Notes under the pieces: generated by a model
Told to the model about the DNA's origin: nothing
Seen by the model: only the letters and a program-made list of their open reading frames with translations
Database searches by the model: none
Translations under genes and position numbers: made by a program
Shown: one piece after another, positions 1 to 7,823 of the stretch
How the letters are laid out: each line of letters begins with the position of its first letter
Numbering within the stretch: position 1 is the stretch's first letter
Assembly: GCA_964483805.1 (NCBI GenBank)
Contig: CAZADH010000146.1
Coordinates: forward strand, 1 to 14,551
Length of the DNA: 14,551 nt
Reading direction: 5' to 3'
From: CAZADH01 sp964483805
GTDB taxonomy: Bacteria > Muiribacteriota > Ozemobacteria > Ozemobacterales > Ozemobacteraceae

Positions 1-1
1 G

Positions 2-1390
2 ACACTCGCACAGCAGAAAGACCCCAGCAAGTTGCCCGACAAGGTGAAAGCCCGGCTCAAAGGTGTGGGTCTGTGGGACATCAATCCGCTCAACCTGTTC
101 CGCATCACCTGGAAGAACGACGTGAAATCCGGGTTGTTTGGCGGGGTCAACGTCATCGAGATTCCGTCGATGATCACCGGGGTCAAGGCCCGCATTTTCG
201 GCCTGGTCGGTGAGTACTTTCCGACCGGAGCCCACAAGGTGGGTGCGGCGTTTGGATGTCTCGTGCCCCGGTTGGTCACCGGTGAGTTCGATCCGACCCG
301 GCAGCGCGCCGTGTGGCCGTCGACCGGCAACTACTGCCGCGGCGGCGCCTTCGACTGTGCGCTGCTCGCGTGCGATGCGATCGCGATCCTTCCCGAAAAC
401 ATGAGCAAGGAGCGGTTCAACTGGCTGCATGACATCGGCACCAAGGAGGTCATCGCCACGCCCGGTTGTGAGTCGAACGTCAAAGAGATCTACGACAAAT
501 GCTGGGAATTGCGTAAAGAGCGGAAGAGCGACATCGTCATCTTCAACCAGTTCGAAGAGTTCGGCAACCACAACTGGCATTACACCGTCACCGGTGCCGC
601 CATGGAAGAGGCGTTCAAGGCGCTGAACAATCCGAAGTTGCGCTTTGCCGGTTACTCTTCGTCGACCGGTTCGGCCGGAACGCTGGCGGCCGGCGACTAC
701 CTGAAAGAGCTGCATCCGCATGTCAAAGTCATTGCCAGCGAGGCGCTACAATGTCCTACGTTGTATGTCAATGGCTTCGGCGATCATCGCATCGAGGGCA
801 TTGGCGACAAGCACATCCCCTGGATTCACAACGCGCGTACGACCGACATGGTGGCGGCGATCGATGATGAAGACTGCATGCGCATCATCCGGTTGTTCAA
901 TGAGCCCGCCGGGATTGCGGCGCTGAAGAAAGCCGGCGTGCCGCAAACGACGATCGAGCAGTTGCCGCGCCTGGGCATCAGCTCGGTGTGCAACATGCTG
1001 GCCGCGATCAAGGCGGCGAAGTACTACGAGTTCGACGAGAACGACTGTATCTTCATGCCGTTCACCGATCCGGTTTCGATGTACCACTCGCGCCTCGAAG
1101 AGCTGAACAAGTCGCATGGCGCGTACAACGAGACGCAGGCCATGATCGATTGGGAGCGGCGCATTCTCGGCGCCAACGTCAATCACCTCGAAGAACTGAC
1201 GTTTGTGGCCAGGAAGCGCATCCACAATCTCAAGTACTACACCTGGGTCGAACAACAAGGGAAGACCTACGAAGAGATTCTCGAGCTGTGGGATCCGGAT
1301 TATTGGCACGAAGTCCATGCGCAGATCCCCGAGTGGGATCGCCTGATCGAGGAGTTCAACGCCAAGACTGGAATTCTGGCGAATTGGTGA
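2..1390 (+). CDS. Fold-type II PLP-dependent enzyme (cysteine synthase/TrpB-like), 5'-truncated by window edge
   Basis: The reading frame is open from base 2, so the true start lies upstream; a TTG at 32 is in frame but has no convincing ribosome site and is probably internal. The visible protein is 463 residues. Counting from codon 2, GAHKVGA supplies the likely PLP Schiff-base lysine (about residue 79). PSTGNY resembles the fold-II Ser-Gly-Asn loop that contacts the cofactor ring, and SSSTGSAGT is the phosphate-binding loop. These three motifs in this order define the tryptophan-synthase-beta/cysteine-synthase superfamily. The protein is longer than a typical cysteine synthase (about 310 residues): a C-terminal extension rich in Trp, Tyr and Glu follows the catalytic core. 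No membrane segment or signal is seen. Databases commonly call such proteins 'PLP-dependent protein beta subunit'; I know of no established substrate and assign none. It is followed by its own terminator, so it is probably not cotranscribed with the kinase. The superfamily call is firm; the reaction is unknown. Confidence 0.85.
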   Translation, partial: TLAQQKDPSKLPDKVKARLKGVGLWDINPLNLFRITWKNDVKSGLFGGVNVIEIPSMITGVKARIFGLVGEYFPTGAHKVGAAFGCLVPRLVTGEFDPTRQRAVWPSTGNYCRGGAFDCALLACDAIAILPENMSKERFNWLHDIGTKEVIATPGCESNVKEIYDKCWELRKERKSDIVIFNQFEEFGNHNWHYTVTGAAMEEAFKALNNPKLRFAGYSSSTGSAGTLAAGDYLKELHPHVKVIASEALQCPTLYVNGFGDHRIEGIGDKHIPWIHNARTTDMVAAIDDEDCMRIIRLFNEPAGIAALKKAGVPQTTIEQLPRLGISSVCNMLAAIKAAKYYEFDENDCIFMPFTDPVSMYHSRLEELNKSHGAYNETQAMIDWERRILGANVNHLEELTFVARKRIHNLKYYTWVEQQGKTYEEILELWDPDYWHEVHAQIPEWDRLIEEFNAKTGILANW

Positions 1391-1418
1391 TTTGCTGAGC
1401 TGAGTTCTCGTTTAGGCG

Positions 1419-1461
1419 ACCGGCGGCCCCGCGTGCTCATGCGGCGGCCGCCGGTGTTTTT
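1419..1461 (+). terminator. Intrinsic terminator after the PLP enzyme gene
   Basis: The arms ACCGGCGGCC (1419-1428) and GGCCGCCGGT (1446-1455) are perfectly complementary over 10 bp. The inner CCGC (1429-1432) and GCGG (1441-1444) extend the stem past a one-base bulge. A five-T run (1457-1461) follows. It lies 28 nt after the stop codon at 1390, as expected for a rho-independent terminator of that gene, and separates it from the signalling operon. Confidence 0.85.
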
Positions 1462-1556
1462 CTGGGAGAGATGGTCGGTGTCGCCGTCATGCGTCTTTCC
1501 TGAGGGGGTTCTTCTGGGCGTCCGCGGGCCGGATACGGGATCCGGGGCGGGTGGGA

Positions 1557-1586
1557 TTGGGCAGGGACAGCCCGCTGTGCTATTCT
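1557..1586 (+). promoter_or_regulatory. Weak candidate sigma70 promoter for the hybrid kinase
   Basis: TTGGGC (1557-1562) is 18 nt from TATTCT (1581-1586); matches to consensus are 3/6 and 4/6. If used, transcription would start at about 1592-1594, almost on the ATG at 1594. That implies a leaderless message or a start further downstream. A promoter must lie somewhere in 1462-1593, because the gene follows a strong terminator, but this exact site is uncertain. Confidence 0.25.
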
Positions 1587-1593
1587 GTTGATC

Positions 1594-4500
1594 ATGAAAC
1601 TGCGGATGGCGCAATGCCTCAGTATCATGACCGGTCTGAGCACGCTTGCCTGCGCTGGCACTGGGCCGGCATCGGCGGCGGTGACTCTCGGCCCGGAGTT
1701 GACGGCACATCTCGATAACGGAGCGGGCACGGGAGGCCGAATCCTGCTGCTCGCACTCCTGGTCGTGCTGGTGTTCATCAACTGGCGACTTCGGCGCGAG
1801 ATCGTGCGCCGGTCGGCCGCAGAAGCGGCACTTCGCGAAAACGAACAACGGTTTCGCGATCTTTTCGAGCACAGCGCCGACGGCATTTTCTTCATCGATG
1901 TGTTGCCCGATGGTCGGTTCCGCTTCGACCGGTTCAACCCGGCCGCTGAGCGTTTTGCCGGGATGACCAATGCATCTCTGGGCGGGCGCTTGATCGACGA
2001 CGTCATGCCCGTGGCGGTGGCGCAAATCATGAACGCCAATTATCGGCGTTGTGTCGAAGCCGGTTCTGCGGTCGCGTACGAAGAACAGGTCGAGATACCG
2101 GGCGCGGGTGGCGAATTCTTCACCCGCTTGATTCCGGTGCGCGACGCGAGTGGCCGCGTCTATCGAATCGTCGGGATTGCCAACGACATCACGGAACGCA
2201 AGCGCGCCGACGCCGAACTGCGCCGGCATCGTGAGCACCTCGTCGAGTTGGTGAAGGAACAGACCACTGAACTCGAGAAGAGCGAGGTGCGCGCCCGTAC
2301 GATTCTCGACACGGTGGTTGACGGCATCATCACCATCGACCAGTACGGCAAGATCGAGAGTGTCAACCGTGCGGTGGGGCGCATCTTCGATTACCGGGTC
2401 GAAGACCTCATCGGCAAAGAGATCGATCTGTTGCTGCCCGACGCGGTGGCTCTGCGCCACGCCAAGGCGATGGCCGAGATCGACGCCGGCATGGCCGTGA
2501 ACGGGCATCCGCGCGAAGCGTTGGGGCGTCGCCGTGATGGCTCGGAGTTTCCGGTCGAACTGGCTGTAAATACATTTGCAATATGTAATCAGCGCTACTT
2601 CGCGGGCGTGGTTCGCGACATCACCGAGCGACGGCGGGCCGAGGAACAGGTGCGCAACCTCGCGCTCGTCGTGCAGGAAACCGACAACGCCGTGGTCATC
2701 TGTGACGCCAAGGGCAGGACGGAATGGGTGAATCCGGGGTTTACGCGGATCACCGGCTACACGCTCGACGACGTCCGGGGTCAGGCACCTGGCCGTGTGT
2801 TGCAGGGACCGGAGTCCGATCGCGAGGTCGCGGCCCGGATCGGGCACGCGCTGCGCGAGCGGCGACCGATCCGCACTGAGATCATCAATTATGCCAAGAA
2901 CGGACGCAAGTTCTGGTTCGACCTGAACATTCAGCCTGTCTTCAACGACCGTCAGGAGTTACGGCATTACATCGCGGTCGAGTCGGATGTCACCGAGCGC
3001 AAGACCGTCGAACGCGCCTTGTTTGAGAGCCACCGGCGGGCCAATTTGTTGAAGGATGTGGTCACGGCGGCCAATGTTGCCGCGACGCCGCACGATGTAT
3101 TGCGCTCGGTCATCGAGAACCTGCTGCGTTTCGGTGGTTGGGCGGTCGGCCACGTGTATGGATTCGACAAAAAGTTGGGCCGGTTGGTCGATGCCGAGAT
3201 CTGGGTCGATGATCGCGTCATTGATTATCTCGCCTTGCGCGAGGAAACCAAGGTCTCCATCTTTGCGCTTGACGAGGGGTTCCCTGGCCAGGTGGTCAAG
3301 GCGGGCGGACCCTTTTGGAGTTACGATGTATTTCTCGATGACTACTTCGTCCGCAAGAACTCGATGGCCGCCTGCGGTTTGCGGGGCGCGTTCGGCTTTC
3401 CGGTCCTGGTCAAGGGCAAGGTCATGGCGATTCTCGAGTTCTTCACCCGCAAGACGTTCGAGCCCGACCAGCCGACGCTGCAGCTCGTCGAACAACTGGC
3501 AGAACAACTGAGCGTCATTCTCGAACGCAAAGATGCCGAGGCCGAGATGGCGCGTTTGTGGCGGGCGATCGAGAACAGCCCGGCCACTGTGGTGATCACC
3601 GATGCCTCGGGGACGATCGAGTATGCGAATCCCAAGTTTGCGGTGGTGACCGGATACGCCGTCGCCGAAGCGATCGGCAAGAACCCGCGCATTCTGAACT
3701 CGGGCGTGCAGACGCGGGAGTTTTTCCAGGACATGTGGACGACGATTCTCGGTGGTCGCGAGTGGCGTGGCGTCTTTTGCAACCGGCGCAAAAACGGGGA
3801 GACCTATTGGGAGCAGGCGTCGATCAGCCCGATTTTCGATGCAAACCGTGTTATCACCCACTTTGTGGCGGTCAAGGAAGACATCACTGCGCAACGGCGT
3901 GCCGACGAAGAGCTGCAGAAACTGTCACTCGAGTTGATTGCCCTCAACCGCGATTTCATTGCACTTCTGGAAAACTCGCCGTATTTCATCTACATCAAAG
4001 ACGCACGGCATCGGTACACCGCATGTAGTCTATCGTATGCACAGTTGTTCGGATTCGACGACTCGCGGCAGCTCGTCGGTCGGACCGATTTCGATGTACT
4101 GCCGCACGATACCGCCGCGAAGAACCACGCCGTCGAAGCGACGGTGGTCATCGAGGGGCGGGAACTGGTCAACCCGGAGGAACCCTACTACGACCGGAAT
4201 GGGACACTGCGCTGGGTCAGTTCGACGCGGCGTCCGCTCTACGGCCAGTTCGGTGAAGTGATCGGGTTGTTTGCCATCAGCTACGACGTGACCGAGCGAC
4301 TGCGGCTCGAGCGTGAACTGCGTGAGGCCAAGGATAGCGCGGACGCAGCCAACGTGGCCAAGAGCGCCTTCCTCGCGAACATGAGTCACGAGATCCGGAC
4401 GCCGCTCAACGCGATCATCGGATTCTCGAACCTGGCGCTCAAGACGAATCTGACCGCGCAACAGCAGGACTACATCACCAAGACGCAGAGTGCCGGCGTG

Positions 4501-6588
4501 TCGCTGTTGGGCATCATCAATGACATCCTCGACTTCTCGAAGATCGAGGCCGGACGCCTCGAACTCGAGAACATCGATTTTCAACTCGACAACGTTCTGG
4601 CGAATGTTTCGTCGATCGTGGCTCACGACGCGAGTCGCAAGGGGCTGGCGTTCATGACCCGTGTCGAACGGGTTCCGAAGCTGTTGCGGGGCGACCCACT
4701 GCGGCTGGGACAAGTGCTGATCAACCTGGTCGGCAATGCCGTGAAGTTCACGGAGCGCGGTGAGGTGGTGGTCGCCGTTGATGTCGAGGCGCGCAGTTCT
4801 GAGCGGGTGACCTTGTCCTTCCTGGTCAAGGACACGGGCATCGGCATGGAACCGGAACAGATCAGCAAGCTGTTCACGCCGTTTACCCAGGCCGACGGTT
4901 CGACGACCCGCCGCTTCGGTGGCACGGGGCTGGGCTTGAGCATCTGCAAGCGTTTGGTTGGTCTGATGGGCGGCGAGATTTCGGTAACGAGTGAGCCGGG
5001 CCGAGGCAGCACTTTCCGCTTTACCGCCTCGTTTGGCGTGTCGGCAGCGGCTCCGGAAACCGGCAGTCCGACAGCGACGGCGTTGTCAGGATTGCGAATT
5101 GTTATCATTACGCCCGATCCGGCGGTGCAGGAAGCCTACCGCCAGGTTCTCGGGAGGTTGCCGTTGTCTTTGATCCAGGTCGCAACCCAGGCCGATGCAG
5201 TGCGCCTGGTCAGCGAGTCCCCGGCCGATGCGCCCATCGATCTCGTCATCTTCGATGTCGACACCCCGGATGCCGGGTTGCGCGAGACGATCAAGACGCT
5301 GGCCCGCCCACGACCCGATCGACCCAAAACGGCGATCGTCGTCATTGCCGCGGTGGCGGGCGTCGAGTGGCGCGACGAGGTCTGTCGCGCCGGTGCCGAC
5401 GACATTGTGCTCAAACCGTTGTCGGCCTCCACCTTGGTCGACACGTTGATGTGGTTGTTTGCGCCGCGGGCGGCGGGTTCAGTGCGCGAGTTGGCGCGCA
5501 ACGAAGGTTTGGTCGGTCTCGTGGGGCGGCGGGTCCTCGTGGTCGAGGATCAAGAGATCAACCGGCAGATCGCCTGCGAAATGTTGGCACTCAACGGGAT
5601 CGAAGCGGTGGTGGCTGAAAGCGGACGACAAGCGATCGAGCAACTCGAGGCCCACAGCAAGCATGAGCCCATCGATGCCATTCTTATGGACGTGCAGATG
5701 CCGGATCTCGACGGCTACGAGACCACAGGGCTGATTCGCACCGATCCACGGTATGCCCGGTTGCCAATCATTGCCATGACGGCCCACGCGATGCCGGAGG
5801 ACCGGGCACGCGCGCTGGCCGCCGGGATGAACGATCACATCACCAAACCCATCGACTTCAACGAGTTCTGCCGGGTCCTCGTGCGATGGCTTGGGCCCGG
5901 AGCAAGCCCGGCGCTCCGCCGCGACGACGCAGTCCAGCAACGGGCACCGGAGGTCGGTGCCGCCGGGGCGGAGTGTCCGCCGATTCCCGGCTTCGATCAA
6001 TCGGCTGGCCTGGCCCGCCTGGGTGGCAATCGAGAGGCATACCACCGATTGCTGCGCCGGTTCAGCGAAGGGCAGAACAACACGCTCGACGCCATGCAGC
6101 GGGCGGCCGCGCAGAGGAATCAAGCCGATTTTGTCGCGCTCGCCCACGCATTCAAAGGCGTTGCTGCCAATCTTGGGGCGGTCGAAATGGCGGCCGACGC
6201 GGCGTTGCTCGAGAAGATGGCCGTAAGCCAGGACTGGGCGGTGGTCGAGCAGGTGTTGGCGCGGGTTCGGCAGTCGTTTGCGATCGCCGGTACTGCCATC
6301 GACACGCTGGCGCCGGTGTCGCCCCCGCAAACAGCACCGCCGGCAAGCCCAGCCGCGCAGGGAGTGGATCTATCGCCACTGCTTCCTCATCTCGAGGCGC
6401 TGCGGGGCTTGCTCGAACGCAATGACTTCTCGGCTTTTCAGCGGTTCGATGAGATTCGTCGGGAATACCCCGAACTGATGGCGGGTGACTTTGAGTTGCA
6501 GGGACTGGCCGCTTTGATCGGCCGGTTCGAGTTCGATGCCGCGGCTGCGGCCGTTGTCCGCTTTGTGACACGCAATCAACAGAAGTGA
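1594..6588 (+). CDS. Membrane hybrid sensor histidine kinase, PAS x5-GAF-HisKA-HATPase-pseudoREC-REC-Hpt
   Basis: This 1664-residue inner-membrane signalling kinase probably autophosphorylates on His and relays phosphate internally. The start chosen is ATG 1594; a TTG two codons upstream and an ATG at 1606 are alternatives. The order is: signal-like N-terminus (1-30), one membrane helix (about 49-64), PAS (80-205), PAS (233-350), PAS (353-472), GAF (480-648), PAS (655-772), PAS (785-905), HisKA (920-988, H-box SHEIRTPLNAIIGF with His932), and HATPase (N-box LINLVGNAVKFT, G1 DTGIGM, G2 GGTGLGLSI). Next come a degenerate receiver (1166-1285), an intact receiver (1312-1432; acidic ED, acceptor Asp1366, Thr1396, Lys1418), an Hpt domain (AHAFKGVAANLG, His1518) and a helical tail. 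Only about 20 residues remain between the signal-like segment and the helix, so the usual periplasmic sensor is missing; sensing is probably cytoplasmic. The HD-GYP regulator starts 10 nt downstream and is the likely phosphate acceptor. The signal is unknown. Confidence 0.93.
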   Translation: MKLRMAQCLSIMTGLSTLACAGTGPASAAVTLGPELTAHLDNGAGTGGRILLLALLVVLVFINWRLRREIVRRSAAEAALRENEQRFRDLFEHSADGIFFIDVLPDGRFRFDRFNPAAERFAGMTNASLGGRLIDDVMPVAVAQIMNANYRRCVEAGSAVAYEEQVEIPGAGGEFFTRLIPVRDASGRVYRIVGIANDITERKRADAELRRHREHLVELVKEQTTELEKSEVRARTILDTVVDGIITIDQYGKIESVNRAVGRIFDYRVEDLIGKEIDLLLPDAVALRHAKAMAEIDAGMAVNGHPREALGRRRDGSEFPVELAVNTFAICNQRYFAGVVRDITERRRAEEQVRNLALVVQETDNAVVICDAKGRTEWVNPGFTRITGYTLDDVRGQAPGRVLQGPESDREVAARIGHALRERRPIRTEIINYAKNGRKFWFDLNIQPVFNDRQELRHYIAVESDVTERKTVERALFESHRRANLLKDVVTAANVAATPHDVLRSVIENLLRFGGWAVGHVYGFDKKLGRLVDAEIWVDDRVIDYLALREETKVSIFALDEGFPGQVVKAGGPFWSYDVFLDDYFVRKNSMAACGLRGAFGFPVLVKGKVMAILEFFTRKTFEPDQPTLQLVEQLAEQLSVILERKDAEAEMARLWRAIENSPATVVITDASGTIEYANPKFAVVTGYAVAEAIGKNPRILNSGVQTREFFQDMWTTILGGREWRGVFCNRRKNGETYWEQASISPIFDANRVITHFVAVKEDITAQRRADEELQKLSLELIALNRDFIALLENSPYFIYIKDARHRYTACSLSYAQLFGFDDSRQLVGRTDFDVLPHDTAAKNHAVEATVVIEGRELVNPEEPYYDRNGTLRWVSSTRRPLYGQFGEVIGLFAISYDVTERLRLERELREAKDSADAANVAKSAFLANMSHEIRTPLNAIIGFSNLALKTNLTAQQQDYITKTQSAGVSLLGIINDILDFSKIEAGRLELENIDFQLDNVLANVSSIVAHDASRKGLAFMTRVERVPKLLRGDPLRLGQVLINLVGNAVKFTERGEVVVAVDVEARSSERVTLSFLVKDTGIGMEPEQISKLFTPFTQADGSTTRRFGGTGLGLSICKRLVGLMGGEISVTSEPGRGSTFRFTASFGVSAAAPETGSPTATALSGLRIVIITPDPAVQEAYRQVLGRLPLSLIQVATQADAVRLVSESPADAPIDLVIFDVDTPDAGLRETIKTLARPRPDRPKTAIVVIAAVAGVEWRDEVCRAGADDIVLKPLSASTLVDTLMWLFAPRAAGSVRELARNEGLVGLVGRRVLVVEDQEINRQIACEMLALNGIEAVVAESGRQAIEQLEAHSKHEPIDAILMDVQMPDLDGYETTGLIRTDPRYARLPIIAMTAHAMPEDRARALAAGMNDHITKPIDFNEFCRVLVRWLGPGASPALRRDDAVQQRAPEVGAAGAECPPIPGFDQSAGLARLGGNREAYHRLLRRFSEGQNNTLDAMQRAAAQRNQADFVALAHAFKGVAANLGAVEMAADAALLEKMAVSQDWAVVEQVLARVRQSFAIAGTAIDTLAPVSPPQTAPPASPAAQGVDLSPLLPHLEALRGLLERNDFSAFQRFDEIRREYPELMAGDFELQGLAALIGRFEFDAAAAAVVRFVTRNQQK

Positions 6589-6598
6589 GCAAGAGAAC

Positions 6599-7718
6599 AT
6601 GACAGAGAAACCATGCATTCTGATTGTCGATGACATGCCGGCGAACCTCGAGGTTTTGGGGCATGTGCTGAGTGTGGATCACCAGGTCGTGGTCGCGACC
6701 GGCGGCCAGAAGGCGCTGGACCTGGCCCAAACCCGCGCGGACATCGAGTTGATTCTCCTCGACGTGACCATGCCGCAGATGGATGGTTTCGAGGTTTGTC
6801 GACGGTTGAAGGCCGACGCGAAAACGCAGGCGATTCCGGTGATCTTCGTGACGGCTCGTGATGAAAATGCCGACGAGGAGATGGGTTTTGCCGTCGGGGG
6901 CGTCGATTACGTGACCAAGCCGTTCAGCCCGCCGCTGGTTCTGGCCCGCGTGCGCACGCACCTGGCCCTGTTCAACCAACAGCGTTGGCTCGAGGAGCGG
7001 GTGCGGGAGCGCACCCGCGAGGTGATTCAGACCCGCGACGTCGCGATCCATGGGTTGTCGTCTTTGGCCGAGACCCGCGACAACGAGACCGGCGACCACA
7101 TCAGGCGAACGCAATACTATGTGCGCACACTGGCCCTGGCCTTGCGCGAGAATCCGGCCTATCGCGAGGCTTTGACCGACGAGGCGATCGACCTGTTGTA
7201 CAAATCGGCGCCGTTGCACGATGTCGGCAAGGTCGGCATTCGCGATCATATTCTGCTCAAGCCCGGCAAACTGACGCCAGAAGAGTTTGCCATCATGAAG
7301 ACGCACACGATCATCGGTCGCGATGCGATCAGTCGTGGCGAGGAGGCGATCGGTCTGGTGCAGGGCTCGTCGTTCCTGGCGTTCGCTCGCGAAATTGCCT
7401 GGACCCACCACGAGAAGTGGGATGGCTGCGGCTACCCGCGCGGCCTGGCCGGCGACGCCATCCCGCTCTCGGGGCGGATCATGGCGATTGCCGATGTCTA
7501 CGACGCCCTGATCAGCCGGCGGGTCTACAAACCCCCGTTCCCGCACGAAAGTGCCGTCCAGATGATGGCGGCCGAGCGGGGTCGGCACTTCGACCCGGTG
7601 GTGTTCGACCTGTTCATCTCGCTCGAACGGGAGTTCCTGCGCATTGCCTTTGAACACACACACCACGAAGAAGAACGCGCCAGTCTCGGGCGATCGCTGG
7701 GGGTTGCGGAGTATGCGG
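6599..7718 (+). CDS. REC-HD-GYP response regulator (RpfG-like c-di-GMP phosphodiesterase), 3' end in assembly gap
   Basis: 373 residues are readable from ATG 6599 before the N run; reading through the gap in frame reaches a TAG at 7748-7750, but that is unsafe. Residues 1-120 are a complete receiver: Asp11, Asp12, acceptor Asp55 in LILLDVTMP, Thr85 and Lys107. A short coiled linker with LEERVRERTREVIQTRD follows. The HD-GYP domain then spans about 145-345, with His167, His207-Asp208 in LHDVGKVG, His270-His271 and HHEKWDGCGYP (270-280), and Asp299 in the IADVYDAL motif. All signature metal and substrate motifs are intact. The family hydrolyses cyclic di-GMP to pGpG or GMP in the cytosol, lowering the second messenger that favours biofilm. 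The gene sits 10 nt after the hybrid kinase, so co-expression and phosphotransfer from its Hpt domain are likely. Length matches RpfG-type regulators, so few residues are probably missing. Confidence 0.93.
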
Positions 7719-7728
7719 NNNNNNNNNN
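7719..7728. other. Assembly gap (10 N)
   Basis: Ten ambiguous bases interrupt the 3' end of the HD-GYP gene. A fixed run of 10 N usually marks a scaffold join, so true length and even adjacency of the flanks are unproven. The bases just after it (7729-7757) are unusually AT-rich for this window. Confidence 0.95.
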
Positions 7729-7756
7729 TAACTGTATGTTGTCAATATAGAGTATT

Positions 7757-7812
7757 GCCAACAAAAACGACGCCCCCGAGCCGTCCGGCCCGGGGGCGTC
7801 GTGTTTGTTGGC
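7757..7812 (-). terminator. Long-armed intrinsic terminator of the endonuclease gene, possibly bidirectional
   Basis: The arms at 7757-7778 and 7791-7812 are 22 nt each and complementary except at one position, around a 12-nt loop. The GC-rich core is ACGACGCCCCCG / CGGGGGCGTCGT. On the minus strand the core is followed by TTTTTG, starting 11 nt after the endonuclease stop codon (7824-7826). On the plus strand the trailing sequence is TGTTTGTTGG, a poorer U-tract, but it could still stop transcripts coming from the left. Confidence 0.9.
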
Positions 7813-7823
7813 AGGTCGCCGGC

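Noticed and set aside
32..34. TTG 32 as the true start of the PLP enzyme
   Set aside because: The frame stays open to the window edge, no ribosome site precedes it, and the upstream codons read as sensible protein.
1300..2847. Minus-strand open frame (515 codons) across the intergenic region and kinase start
   Set aside because: It runs through a strong plus-strand terminator and the PAS coding region, and the product shows no recognisable domain.
6152..7666. Minus-strand open frame (504 codons) opposite the kinase end and HD-GYP gene
   Set aside because: Antisense to two genes with intact catalytic motifs; product unlike any family I recognise.
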